From NCBI RefSeq assembly GCF_026151205.1, contig NC_087078.1:7084675-7148674 (forward strand): a stretch of 64,000 bases of DNA, read 5' to 3'. Position numbers and translations under genes: made by a program. Below, one piece after another: positions 45,261 to 55,613 of the stretch. Every line of letters begins with the position of its first letter. Within the stretch, counting starts at the first letter, position 1. The stretch comes from Bolinopsis microptera (Eukaryota; Ctenophora; Tentaculata; Lobata; Bolinopsidae). The notes below the pieces were generated by a model. The model searched no databases. It had not been told where the DNA came from and worked only from the letters and a program-made list of their open reading frames with translations.

Positions 45261-46659
45261 TTGTGGTCTAATGTCTATTTACTGTAGAAACTAAAACACC
45301 AATGGCCGAATTTCCTCAATTCGTTTTTCGAAAAACCAATTAACTGAGGCACAAATAAGCGTGCCTGCAACCTCAAAACGATTTTGGAACATCGTTGGCC
45401 AGGTGTTGCATAGTTATAAGTGCAACCCTCCTACTATATTTCAGTAATTTCCTTATCCAGTTTGTAAATTCTGATGCTGGCATTTCTTTTCCTGGAAAGT
45501 AATATACGACATTTTCATTCATTTTGATAAAAGTTATAATTCTAAATTCTTAAGTTTTCTATTTGAAATCAAATTTTGTTACTGTTAGCTTCCTTATTAT
45601 GATTACAATGATAAAATCATGATAGCATGAATGCCATATGGATCACATCAAAAATGATACGTCACTGATTGGGCCATGTGATGTGATACCTGCGAGAGCT
45701 CAATCGCCCGGAATGAGGGGTTCTTAGTTGTCGGTCACCGGATGTTATTCCCATTTCATAAGAGGACGATTTTTGTTAAATGGTATAATTGTTATACTTA
45801 AAATTTACTGAAATAAACTGAGACAATTCAGTGAGTCAGGATGACACTGACCACGACGAAAATGAGCAAGCTCGAGTTTTTTCAGAGAAGGAAAAAATCA
45901 GCGAAACGAAATTGTCCGACAATTTTTCGTGACATAAAATTTTAAATTTATTTTGTTATATTATTATTCGTACTATTCGTAGGCAATTCTGTAATTATAC
46001 TTTTAGTTTGCAACCTTCCAACTTCTTTTCCTTTTAATATTTTGGAGTTAGTACTATAATTTAGGCACTTAAGTAACCTCTGGACCATACTTATATTTTA
46101 AGTGAAAAACACCGCACTTAAGTACGTACTTAGGTAAGATTCTCGACTTAAGTAAAAAGACTTAAGTGCGAAATATGACTTAAGTTTTCGCACTTAAGTC
46201 TCATTTCGAAAATACTTTTTGCTTAACTTTTTACTTAAGTACCATTTTTGACTTAAGTACCGTTTCGGAAAGGACCCCCAGGATCCATCTTGAGCTAGAG
46301 AAAATTGATGTATTTCGTGCATGTATGTGAGTCATATTAAGTCATATTATTATTATAACTAAGATCCTAAACCACGCGATATTCGTCTTCGTTAGCACGT
46401 GTGTTAAATGAATTCCCTCCTAAGATCGTGGGCCTGGGAGCTGAGAAACCAATTATCTCAGAACGACAATTACAGCTGCCTGAAATGCTTATGACTACTG
46501 ATCATACGTTTAGTGAGGCATAATGTTTTATAAGAAGGTTCAGCTCAACATAGCAACAGGGTGAGTTCGTATGTTCCACGTGCAAAAAGAGCAGTTAGTC
46601 TTTAGATAGTGTTCAAGTTTTTAGTTGGCTTTCTCTGAGGTTTTAGAGGGAGTGCTTTT

Positions 46660-48953
46660 TTTTTCTAGTGAAAGTGCTGGTGACGATGAGAAAGACCATA
46701 AACCAGGGATTCCTTCGGGAGCATGTAAGATTATATCCAAAGTTTGTTCGCCAATGGGGTGTGTCTGGGTGTCAAAGATCTTCAAGGTGGGTGCTACTTG
46801 TGATGAACTCTAGAAGGATGGGGTGGTAATACTCGGTCTGGCCGTCTGGAAGCCCATAGAATTCCAGTTCAGAAACCGAGTAAGGAGGTGCGGCTACTGA
46901 TGAGAAGCCTCCTTAAAGTTTATTTGGGTTAGAAACGACATCTGGGTCCCTACCCTCGCACAAGATTATTCTCAATTTTCTTGTTGTGTTCCACAACTAT
47001 ACTTCTGTATACTTCAGTGATTGGGCTGATGACTCCAGTGAAAGGGCTGGTGACTCTAGTGAAAGTGCTGGTGACGATGAGAAAGACCATAAACCAGGGA
47101 TTCCTTCGGGAGCATGTAAGATTATATCCAAAGTTTGTTCGCCAATGGGGTGTGTCTGGGTGTCAAAGATCTTCAAGGTGGGTGCTACTTGTGATGAACT
47201 CTAGAAGGATGGGGTGGTAATACTCGGTCTGGCCGTCTGGAAGCCCATAGAATCCCAGTTCAGAAACCGAGTAAGGAGGTGCGGCTACTGATGAGAAGCC
47301 TCCTTAAAGTTTATTTGGGTTAGAAACGACATCTGGGTCCCTACCCTCGCACAAGATTATTCTCAATTTTCTTGTTGTGTTCCACAACTATACTTCTGTA
47401 TACTTCAGTGATTGGGCTGATGACTCCAGTGAAAGGGCTGGTGACTCTAGTGAAAGTGCTGGTGACGATGAGAAAGACCATAAACCAGGGATTCCTTCGG
47501 GAGCATGTAAGATTATATCCAAAGTTTGTTCGCCAATGGGGTGTGTCTGGGTGTCAAAGATCTTCAAGGTGGGTGCTACTTGTGATGAACTCTAGAAGGA
47601 TGGGGTGGTAATACTCGGTCTGGCCGTCTGGAAGCCCATAGAATTCCAGTTCAGAAACCGAGTAAGGAGGTGCGGCTACTGATGAGAAGCCTCCTTAAAG
47701 TTCATTTGGGTTAGAAACGACATCTGGGTCCCTACCCTCGCACAAGATTATTCTCAATTTTCTTGTTGTGTTCCACAACTATACTTCTGTATACTTCAGT
47801 GATTGGGCTGATGACTCCAGTGAAAGGGCTGGTGACTCTAGTGAAAGTGCTGGTGACGATGAGAAAGACCATAAACCAGGGATTCCTTCGGGAGCATGTA
47901 AGATTATATCCAAAGTTTGTTCGCCAATGGGGTGTGTCTGGGTGTCAAAGATCTTCAAGGTGGGTGCTACTTGTGATGAACTCTAGAAGGATGGGGTGGT
48001 AATACTCGGTCTGGCCGTCTGGAAGCCCATAGAATTCCAGTTCAGAAACCGAGTAAGGAGGTGCGGCTACTGATGAGAAGCCTCCTTAAAGTTTATTTGG
48101 GTTAGAAACGACATCTGGGTCCCTACCCTCGCACAAGATTATTCTCAATTTTCTTGTTGTGTTCCACAACTATACTTCTGTATACTTCAGTGATTGGGCT
48201 GATGACTCCAGTGAAAGGGCTGGTGACTCTAGTGAAAGTGCTGGTGACGATGAGAAAGACCATAAACCAGGGATTCCTTCGGGAGCATGTAAGATTATAT
48301 CCAAAGTTTGTTCGCCAATGGGGTGTGTCTGGGTGTCAAAGATCTTCAAGGTGGGTGCTACTTGTGATGAACTCTAGAAGGATGGGGTGGTAATACTCGG
48401 TCTGGCCGTCTGGAAGCCCATAGAATTCCAGTTCAGAAACCGAGTAAGGAGGTGCGGCTACTGATGAGAAGCCTCCTTAAAGTTTATTTGGGTTAGAAAC
48501 GACATCTGGGTCCCTACCCTCGCACAAGATTATTCTCAATTTTCTTGTTGTGTTCCACAACTATACTTCTGTATACTTCAGTGATTGGGCTGATGACTCC
48601 AGTGAAAGGGCTGGTGACTCTAGTGAAAGTGCTGGTGACGATGAGAAAGACCATAAATCAGGGATTCCTTCGGGAGCATGTAAGATTATATCCAAAGTTT
48701 GTTCGCCAATGGGGTGTGTCTGGGTGTCAAAGATCTTCAAGGTGGGTGCTACTTGTGATGAACTCTAGAAGGATGGGGTGGTAATACTCGGTCTGGCCGT
48801 CTGGAAGCCCATAGAATTCCAGTTCAGAAACCGAGTAAGGAGGTGCGGCTACTGATGAGAAGCCTCCTTAAAGTTTATTTGGGTTAGAAACGACATCTGG
48901 GTCCCTACCCTCGCACAAGATTATTCTCAATTTTCTTGTTGTGTTCCACAACT
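46660..48953. repeat. 391-bp satellite array, 5.9 near-identical copies
   Basis: Exact period of 391 bp: TTCTTGTTGTGTTCCACAAC recurs at about 46978, 47369, 47760, 48151, 48542 and 48934. Copies differ at only a handful of positions (for example near 47250, 47702 and 48658), indicating recent amplification. The first copy is truncated at its left end. The 72-79-codon frames repeated in each unit have no recognisable domain. Confidence 0.96.
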
Positions 48954-49174
48954 GTGAGGACCACAGCTATTTGTGTTAATTGTGTCTGTAAATTGATGGT
49001 CGTCAGATTATTTCTATGAATTTAAGAAAGCCGAGTTTTTAGTTAGATGCAATAATATTTGATTTATCCAATTAAAAATTCTGGGTCCTTCTAAATTTCT
49101 CTGATTTCACAAGTTGCAATATTATGATACAAAGATAAGATCTCAATCGTAATATCTCCCTCAGCCTAAATGCA

Positions 49175-49229
49175 ATGATAGTGATATCAGTATTTCTACT
49201 ACTGTCTCATCACTTTATCGAGACCTCTC
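49175..49229 (+). CDS. secreted lectin-like gene, signal peptide exon
   Basis: ATG at 49175 begins M-I-V-I-S-V-F-L-L-L-S-H-H-F, a compact signal peptide, followed by a strong GTAAGT donor at 49230. The exon ends in phase 1 and joins in frame to the exon at 49525-49818. Short exons of this kind are hard to prove without transcripts. Confidence 0.65.
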
Positions 49230-49524
49230 GTAAGTGACTTGATTTTTAGTGTAGATAATGTTAAAACATTGCTCTACTTAGAAAAGTAAATATCGCTGTG
49301 ACGTGTCCGTTCCTAATATCTATATCCAATAGCATTCTTTGGATTAAAAGTAAGCTCCCTTTTGTAAAAATCAGATTTTTCGGTTTAAGGCAAATATAAG
49401 AAATACCATGTAATGTCAACGAATCCTCAACCTGTTTCTAAATATTATGATACTTACGTAGCTAAGGATATGATCTTATTAGTTATAGGAATTAAAACTT
49501 TAAATAATGAGTTATCGGTTTCAG

Positions 49525-49818
49525 AAACATCAGAAAAGGAGTTGACAATCGAAAGATCAGAATCGTTTAACCATCATGGTAACTACGTTGCTGAAAATGC
49601 GCACGATGGAAACTACATCACGCATTATTCGGTGAAGGATGGAGAAGTAGCTGGGAACTTTCTGAAGTTATATCTCTCGAGAGCCTATAGCATCGGAGAA
49701 GTTAAGATGATTAGTAGGAGTGGAACAAGTTTTGCCGAAAGGATGAAGAATACAGAAGTTAGGGTCTACTCTACTAAAAATGTAGAGACCAAAGTGTCGA
49801 GTTGCGGAAACATAACTG
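49525..49818 (+). CDS. secreted lectin-like gene, F5/8-type C / fucolectin-like domain exon
   Basis: The acceptor is CGGTTTCAG and the donor G|GTGATG. It encodes most of a galactose-binding-like beta-sandwich: A-H-D-G-N-Y-I-T-H-Y, then G-N-F-L-K-L-Y-L, then I-G-E-V-K-M-I-S-R, then M-K-N-T-E-V-R-V-Y and S-C-G-N-I. This order (DGN..T, W/FLKI.L, I..V.I..R, N..V.V, CG) is that of fucolectin/F5-8 C domains, which bind cell-surface sugars. The remaining C-terminal strand must be in a further exon, not identified. With the signal peptide exon the product would be secreted. Confidence 0.75.
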
Positions 49819-49910
49819 GTGATGAATTTTATATTGTTCTATTTGTAAAATGTCCCCTAAGTTTAAATATTAGTTCATTGATTACTTAATAACTAAGCAG
49901 TAAGCATAAT

Positions 49911-49935
49911 CGGTCGGTGATCTACCAACTGGCCA
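49911..49935. repeat. CGGTCGGTGATCTACCAACTGGCC motif, opposite-strand copy of the foldback repeat edge
   Basis: The sequence CGGTCGGTGATCTACCAACT followed by GGCC is the reverse complement of the sequence at the junction between the glycosyltransferase exon copies and the GCCGGC foldback repeats (54299-54322 and 63356-63379). Confidence 0.85.
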
Positions 49936-50112
49936 TTGAGTCTATTGTTCCGGTCAGAATCCTGCCCCCAGTCGACCACTGTTTAACATACAGTGCATTC
50001 TCCCAACTTCTCAATAAAACTACAAAGCGTCAAGTGTTTTAACACGCATAGTGGTGACTAAACCAAATCCACAATCACCTTTTGTGAAATCATTTCATAT
50101 CTTCAGGATACA

Positions 50113-50786
50113 ATGTTACCGCATCTCTTCGTCCTTGTTTTCGCGTGTTGTCATGGCTACAAGATAGGACTCATCCTTGATTCTGAAGATCAGGAGGGGG
50201 CGGATGCCATCAGGAGACTAGCTGAGTACACCATCTCCAGACTAGACAGCAGTGACACTACTGTGGAGCTAGTGGAGCAGTACCACGACTCCACCTACCT
50301 CAGTCTCCAGACCTGCTTCTGTGCTTTACTGGAGCAGGAGGTGGTAGCTGTGATATCAGCATGTGATTCTATTTTAACAGATATCCAGGCTAACTTAGCT
50401 AATCAGTTCCATCTTCCTCTCATAGCTGCAGTTGCCACTAATCCTTTCACTGACTTTCACAGATCAGATGATTTTGAGATCCGGCTGTCCCCATCAGACG
50501 CCCACCAGAGTCAGGCTATATTCGACTTGTTGAAGGAGTATAAATGGTACGAGTTCTCAATCCTCGCCTCAGCAGATGATTATGGAATAAACAGTATCGT
50601 GTATCTGCAATATTTAGCGTCCCAAGACGATAACTTCAGCATCAAGGATGTTCAGCACTTTGATGTGCGGATGGACCTGTCAAATCATCTGCCTGTCTTC
50701 GAGAAGCAGCTTCAACTTATCAAAGATTCGCTCACCAAAGTTATTGTTCTCAACTGCGGGGGCAAGTACGCGAAAAAGATTTTCAA
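50113..50786 (+). CDS. ionotropic glutamate receptor-like, first coding exon (amino-terminal domain)
   Basis: ATG 50113 follows a TCTTCAG acceptor by six bases. The donor is GTGAGT after 50786 (phase 2). Residues 1-15 are a signal peptide (M-L-P-H-L-F-V-L-V-F-A-C-C-H-G). The rest is a periplasmic-binding-like ligand domain (ANF receptor family): H-L-P-L-I-A-A-V-A-T-N-P, then D-D-F-E-I-R-L-S-P-S-D-A-H-Q, then Y-K-W-Y-E-F-S-I-L-A, the lines typical of iGluR amino-terminal domains (F..R..PS...Q..a...ll..f.W..f.il). Only about 225 residues are present; later exons for the rest of this domain and the channel lie elsewhere or were missed. A class C receptor is the main alternative. Confidence 0.85.
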
Positions 50787-51163
50787 GTGAGTAGAGCTTT
50801 TCGTGGATTACTTTAGTTATTTGTTGGCATCTTTTGGAGTTTAGAAGAATTTTACGAAATCCAAAACATTCGATTAAAGTATCCTTTACATTAACAAAAT
50901 GTACACAATATTTAGGACAATAATATTTAAATAAGGCGTGCACATATGTCAGGCTAAAATAAAAACAAGTGGTTTTGAGCACATCAGTTATACAAACATA
51001 CAAACATAAGTTATACAAATTAAACTAAGTATCATGACCTGATATGTCACTTACAGTAAGTCTTTCTGACCAGTAGAGCTTCCAATCCACTCAATACAAA
51101 AGGTAGACGTTACGTTGAGGATGAAATAATATCACAGTATTCTTACCTAAATATGCTTTACCC
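50787..51163. other. start of iGluR intron, nothing recognised
   Basis: The sequence near 50850-50930 (CATTCGATTAAAGTATCC, then a TTTACATTA block) resembles part of the duplicated block at 53330-53711. Confidence 0.5.
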
Positions 51164-51380
51164 CTAGTCAATGTCATCAATCCAGGCAGGGTACTGGCAT
51201 GGTGATCTGTCCCTATTACCATAGTAACCTGGTTACCTGGTTACATAGTAACCTGGTTACCTGGTAACCTGGTTACCTGGTAACCTGGTAACCTTGTTAC
51301 CTGGTAACCTGGTAACATGGTTACCTGGTTACCTGGTGACCTGGTTACCTGGTTACCTGGTAACCTGGTTACCTTGTTAC
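51164..51380. repeat. GGTAACCTGGTTACC minisatellite and duplicated glycosyltransferase gene end
   Basis: A run of TAACCTGG/TTACCTGG units (about 51221-51380) is bracketed by two copies of a segment containing CAATGTCATCAATCCAGGCA then GGGTACTGG (from 51164 and from 51381). The right copy is the real 3' end of the glycosyltransferase coding region; the left is a detached duplicate of the last codons. Confidence 0.9.
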
Positions 51381-53107
51381 CTAGACAATGTCATCAATCC
51401 AGGCAGGGTACTGGTTATCTGTCCCTATTACTTGTTCAATGTTCCAGTGGTTACAAAACTTCATTTCCATGGTTTCAAACCGTAGAGTCCTGAGCAACTT
51501 GTACTTCTCTCGATTGAACACTTCTGTTAATCCTCCAACAAGCTCCACTCCCTGAGTCCGGCTGTGATCGTCTACTACGATAAATGCCGGACAGAACACT
51601 ACTTTCTTTCCCGCCCCCTTCAACCGCAGGAAGAAATCTTTGTGCTCAACTATTTTAAGTTCTTTGCTCCAACCTCCCACCGCTATAGCATCTTGTGTTC
51701 TTGCCACGAACCTATTGGCGGTAATTTCACATCTATAACAATCAGGAAACCCTGTTACAGGTTGGTCAGTACATGTGTCTTCATAGTGAAATAAAGTTTT
51801 TTTCCCATAACGATCCAGACCAAACTCTAAGAAACCTGGAAACATAAACCCTCCCCCTACGAGAGTGGCGTCGGTGGTGTCCAATATCTCCACCAATTTA
51901 GTAACTTCTGTTCTCTTTGTAGCGACCATATCATCATCTAATAGGAAGAAATATTTAGTCTCACCATTCGTAGCCCTATATTCCTCCCCTCGGCAATGCC
52001 TAGATCTGGAGAGGAGATGACGTATTGCATATTAGGGAATTTGGCGATCTCATCCATTATCTCAGAGCTATAACCTTCAGGACCGTCGTCAATAACTATC
52101 ATAGGAAGGTCAAGTTTAAACTGTTTCCGCAGACTCTTAGCAAGTCTGATAACGAATAGTGGTCTCCTAGCAGTCTTAGTAACCACGGTAACACACTCTG
52201 ACAAGTCACCACATCTCTCTATCTGATTAGCAAACAAGGCTTTTACAGGAGGTGCCCGTTTGTTCACACCACAAGCAGGGAAATTACACGTGTCATCAGG
52301 CGGGAGTGGTAGAAGAAGAGCTGCTCTATCTTTGAGGAATGATGTTTCCTCCAGTAGCCCTACTTTTGAAGCCTCTATCCTGCAGGTTGTTAACCCAACT
52401 TTGCCACCTATTTCAGGACTGTTTGTTGAAGGACATCCCGAATCTTCTGTGTCATTCAAAGCTGAAAAATAAGATTCCTCCTCAGATTCATTGTCCGGTA
52501 TCTTGGCAAGAATCTCATCGACAAGTTCGAATCTAGCCGCCACTTCGCAATCCAGAAACAACAATAATTTGTTATCAGAACGATCCTCACTTAAACATAA
52601 GTTAAGTTCCTCCGATCTTATCTTACCATCCATGAAAACAAAAGTATCTCTCTCAAGTGGGTTACAAAATTTAACAACAGGTTTCTTCGTGCCCGATATT
52701 CCGAGACACCTTCCCTCTGTTACAAACTGTACACGGAATAAAGTACGTGATGGTTGTTCTGAATTTGCTGTACCTTCAGTTACATCAGATTGAGGAAGCC
52801 GTCTGCTTTGATTGTGAAGTAATGTCCCGCTCTGAATATTGTGAGGAAATGTCTCGCTCTGATTATTTTGAAGTAATGTCCCGTTCTGATTATTGTGAGG
52901 AAATGTCCCGCTCTGATTATTGCGAAGTAAAGTCCCGCTCTGATTATTGTGAGGAAATGTCCCGCTCTGGTTACTGTTTGCCTGAACAGCTACAATACTA
53001 ATCTGGGTAATGCCATCGAGAGGGTAAAACAATACTGCTACGAGGATGTTCACTGAAAGGAAGACGATGAGGAGTCCGAAGCAAGTACAATTCTTTTTGT
53101 TCTTCAT
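51381..53107 (-). CDS. type II membrane glycosyltransferase, GT12/B4GALNT-like, one frameshift
   Basis: Two abutting minus-strand frames form one protein. The N-terminal part (51938-53107) starts M-K-N-K-K and a hydrophobic anchor (about residues 9-29), a repetitive N-Q-S-G-T stem, and a ricin-like trefoil segment (G-R-C-L-G...C...L-C-L-S...L-D-C). The transferase starts with V-I-D-D-G and continues to G-I-A-E-G-R-N. The C-terminal part (51381-51965) has F-F-L-L-D-D-D-M, the metal-binding DDD, then V-G-G-G, P-D-C-Y-R-C, F-V-A-R-T and V-E-H-K-D-F-F. This order matches GT12 beta-1,4-N-acetylgalactosaminyltransferases (Golgi). The frames differ by one base around 51970-51985, just before DDD: a true mutation, a base error or a programmed event. 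An intron cannot explain it. Confidence 0.85.
52800..52980 (-). repeat. short tandem repeat encoding the glycosyltransferase stem
   Basis: Units of about 30 bp (AATGTCCCGCTCTGATTATT then GTGAGGA or GCGAAGT) repeat about six times, with a two-unit higher order. They encode alternating N-Q-S-G-T-(F/L)-(P/L)-H-N-N peptides, rich in N-glycosylation sites, between the membrane anchor and the trefoil. Confidence 0.9.
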
Positions 53108-53329
53108 GGCTGGGTAGAGGTCTTTACAAGTTAGCGATGGAAGTTTTGATTAAACTTGGGAAAAATAATATGTTGGTACATGGGATAATGGCAACAATGT
53201 ACTGCTCGCTGCAGATAACCAAAATCACAGCTACAAATATGACAAACTCAAAGATCTGAACATAGCACAAACTTGGGCAAAATATTAGGGGTTGAAATAT
53301 TAAAAGAACGATATATTGCACCACAAGTT

Positions 53330-53711
53330 GTAATTATAGCTGGGTAGTATGTACAGATCTTCACAGAGGATAGTAAATTCCAAGTTAACAATCATGATAT
53401 GTGTTATGGAGCCGGTAACGCGAGCTCCAATGTTAGAAGAGGTTAGAAGAATCCACGACAGTCGATTAAAGTATCCATTACATTTTATTAGATTCGGACA
53501 AGAAGGGAAACACACTATGTTAGGCATTTACATTTATCGAATGTGTAAAAACAACAATCCTATACAATATTAAGGACAGTGCTGAGGACAATAGCTTTCA
53601 GGGCCGTAATTCCCGGGGGGTCGTCCGCGAAACGATCTTTGTCCAACTTACGAACTAACATACCAAGATATTGTATTGATATTGCATATCTGTATCCACG
53701 ATACACAGTTA
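53330..53711. repeat. tandem block copy A, left segment (empty target site)
   Basis: This 382-bp segment is repeated almost exactly at 54912-55293. At 53709-53711 it reads CACAGTTATGATCATT, the uninterrupted TTA target into which the TIR element is inserted in copy B. Open frames in it have no recognised domain. Confidence 0.95.
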
Positions 53712-54020
53712 TGATCATTTGACTTCCTTAAGTTACTACCAAATTTTTACGAACTTCGAAAATAAAACTGCACAGATCACTGGGCAAAGGATATCTATAT
53801 CTATGATCAACTATTTAAAAGTATTTACTATCTAAAAGTGCTTCTATACGTAAGTGCAAGATGATATCTCAATTCATAATTTTAACTCAAAAAGTCAACA
53901 ATTTTTCTGGGGCTTCAGACACCTGCTTCCGCGCCGCTCCATTTGGCAAACCGTACCCCCCCCCCCTCCCCAGTTCGAAAACAGAATTACGGCTCTGATA
54001 GCTTTGTATCACAGTATTTT
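53712..54020. other. tandem block copy A, middle
   Basis: Continues from the empty site through TGATCATTTGACTTCC to a poly-C/CTCCCC tract (about 53957-53972). It corresponds to 61657-61694 plus 62800-63069 in copy B. Copy A lacks the about 1.1 kb Harbinger-bearing piece of copy B. Confidence 0.8.
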
Positions 54021-54305
54021 TCACACCCAGTCGTTAATCCAAACAGGGCTTTGGTGTTTTGTCCCTATTAATTGTTTAATGTTCCAGTGGTTACAAAACT
54101 TTGTTTCCATGGTTTCCAACCGAAGAGTCCTTAGAAACTTGTACTTCTCTTGACTGAACACTTCTGTTAATCCTCCCACAAACTCGACTCCCTTGGAGCT
54201 GTGAACGTTTGCTGCGGTAAATACCGGACAGAACACTACTTTCTTTCCTGCCCCCTTCAACCGCAGGAAGAAATCTTTGTGCTCACCTATTTTAAGTTGG
54301 CCAGT
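54021..54305 (-). pseudogene. duplicated glycosyltransferase 3' exon fragment, copy A
   Basis: The minus strand encodes H-K-D-F-F-L-R-L-K-G-A-G-K-K-V-V-F-C-P and on to the C terminus (W-N-I-K-Q-L-I-G-T), about 80% identical to the end of the glycosyltransferase at 51381. It starts abruptly at the E-H-K-D region, where it abuts the GGCCAGTTGGTAGATCACCG motif, so the catalytic DDD half is absent. Confidence 0.93.
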
Positions 54306-54911
54306 TGGTAGATCACCGACCGGCTATAAGCCGGCTACTAACCGGCTATAAGCCGGCTTATAGCCGGCTACAATTTTTATAGCCGCTTACATTTGTTGTT
54401 GAGCGACGGCTATTAGCCGGTTATAAGCCGGCTATTAGCCGTTTTGGTATTGAAAGTGGTTAAAAGCCGGCTATAAGCCGGCTATAAAATATTAACTCAA
54501 CCACATCGTACTGAACGATAGTCAGGAGCCGGCTATAAGAAATTCGGCTTATAACCACTTTTGATACCTAAACGGCTTATAGCCGGCTAATAGCCGGCTT
54601 AAAACCGGCTAATAGCCGGTTTCCCTGAATTTCTTATAGCCGGCTCCTGACTATCGTTCAGTACGATGTGGTTGAATTAATATCTTAAAGCCGGCTTATA
54701 GCCGGCTTATAACCACTTTCGATACCTAAACGGCTAATAGCCGGCTTATAACCGGCTAATAGCCGTTTTCGCTGAATTTCTTATAGCCGGCTCCTGACTA
54801 TCGTTCAGTACGATGTGGTTGAGTTAATATCTTATAGCCGGCTTATAGCCGGCTTATAGCCGGCTTATAACCACTTTCAATACCAAAACGGCTAATAGCC
54901 GGCTTATAATA
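54306..54911. repeat. GCCGGC-rich foldback repeat, copy A (truncated right end)
   Basis: Dense TATAGCCGGCTTATAGCCGG-type units form long inverted arms. A block GATAGTCAGGAGCCGGCTAT near 54520 pairs with ATAGCCGGCTCCTGACTATC near 54643 and 54785. The right arm ends abruptly at 54911, where block copy B starts. Confidence 0.93.
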
Positions 54912-55293
54912 GTAATTATAGCTGGGTAGTATGTACAGATCTTCACAGAGGATAGTAAATTCCAAGTTAACAATCATGATATGTGTTATGGAGCCGGTAA
55001 CGCGAGCTCCAATGTTAGAAGAGGTTAGAAGAATCCACGACAGTCGATTAAAGTATCCATTACATTTTATTAGATTCGGACAAGAAGGGAAACACACTAT
55101 GTTAGGCATTTACATTTATCGAATGTGTAAAAACAACAATCCTATACAATATTAAGGACAGTGCTGAGGACAATAGCTTTCAGGGCCGTAATTCCCGGGG
55201 GGTCGTCCGCGAAACGATCTTTGTCCAACTTACGAACTAACATACCAAGATATTGTATTGATATTGCATATCTGTATCCACGATACACAGTTA
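54912..55293. repeat. tandem block copy B, left segment (ends with TTA duplication)
   Basis: Near-identical to 53330-53711. Ends at TTA (55291-55293), the left target duplication of the TIR element. Confidence 0.95.
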
Positions 55294-55613
55294 TACTCTA
55301 GTAGCAGGGAATAGTTGAGTGTGCACTTCGATGTGTACTATTTCTGACAACACAGGGTTGTTTGTTAGGTCATTCTTAACCAAAATCGTGTGGGTGCACA
55401 ATTTGTTTCGCTAGAGACAACCCTACAGGGCAAATTTTCTAAATTACCCTCAGTCGCGTATACGAGATTTTCGTATTTCGGCTCCTGAAGGTCATAGAGA
55501 CTTCAATATTCGCTTAAAATTACTGCAATAGCCATATTTATATACAACTTATGAAGCAACATAAGGTCTCCAGTGCTTTGTTTTATAGATATTGACAAAA
55601 AACTGTTTTTTGG
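55294..55613 (+). repeat. left TIR
   Basis: 320 bp. The outer end is TACTCTAGTAGCAGGGAATA; the inner end is ...AACTGTTTTTTGG. It includes the same ATG...TTTATAGATATTGACAAAAA start region as the right TIR. Confidence 0.95.

Larger units (their letters stand above)
43334..46279. mobile_element. TIR element with GGGGGTCCTTTCCGAAA ends, about 2.95 kb
   Basis: The left end is GGGGGTCCTTTCCGAAA and the right end its complement TTTCGGAAAGGACCCCC. Both subterminal regions (43360-43520 and 46060-46260) are crowded with ACTTAAGT/CACTTAAGT blocks that pair between ends. Flanks can be read as a CCAGG duplication if the TIR is taken to start with GGG; with five G there is none, so the target duplication is uncertain. 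The interior has no transposase; it contains a diverged tandem duplication (about 44134-44660 and 44892-45260) and a 28-base G run. Confidence 0.82.

Noticed and set aside
46981-48784. Repeated 72- and 79-codon frames as a gene family
   Set aside because: They recur with the 391-bp satellite, overlap each other in two frames and show no domain.
53349-53573. 74-codon frame present in both block copies as a conserved gene
   Set aside because: Conservation is explained by the recent duplication of the whole block.
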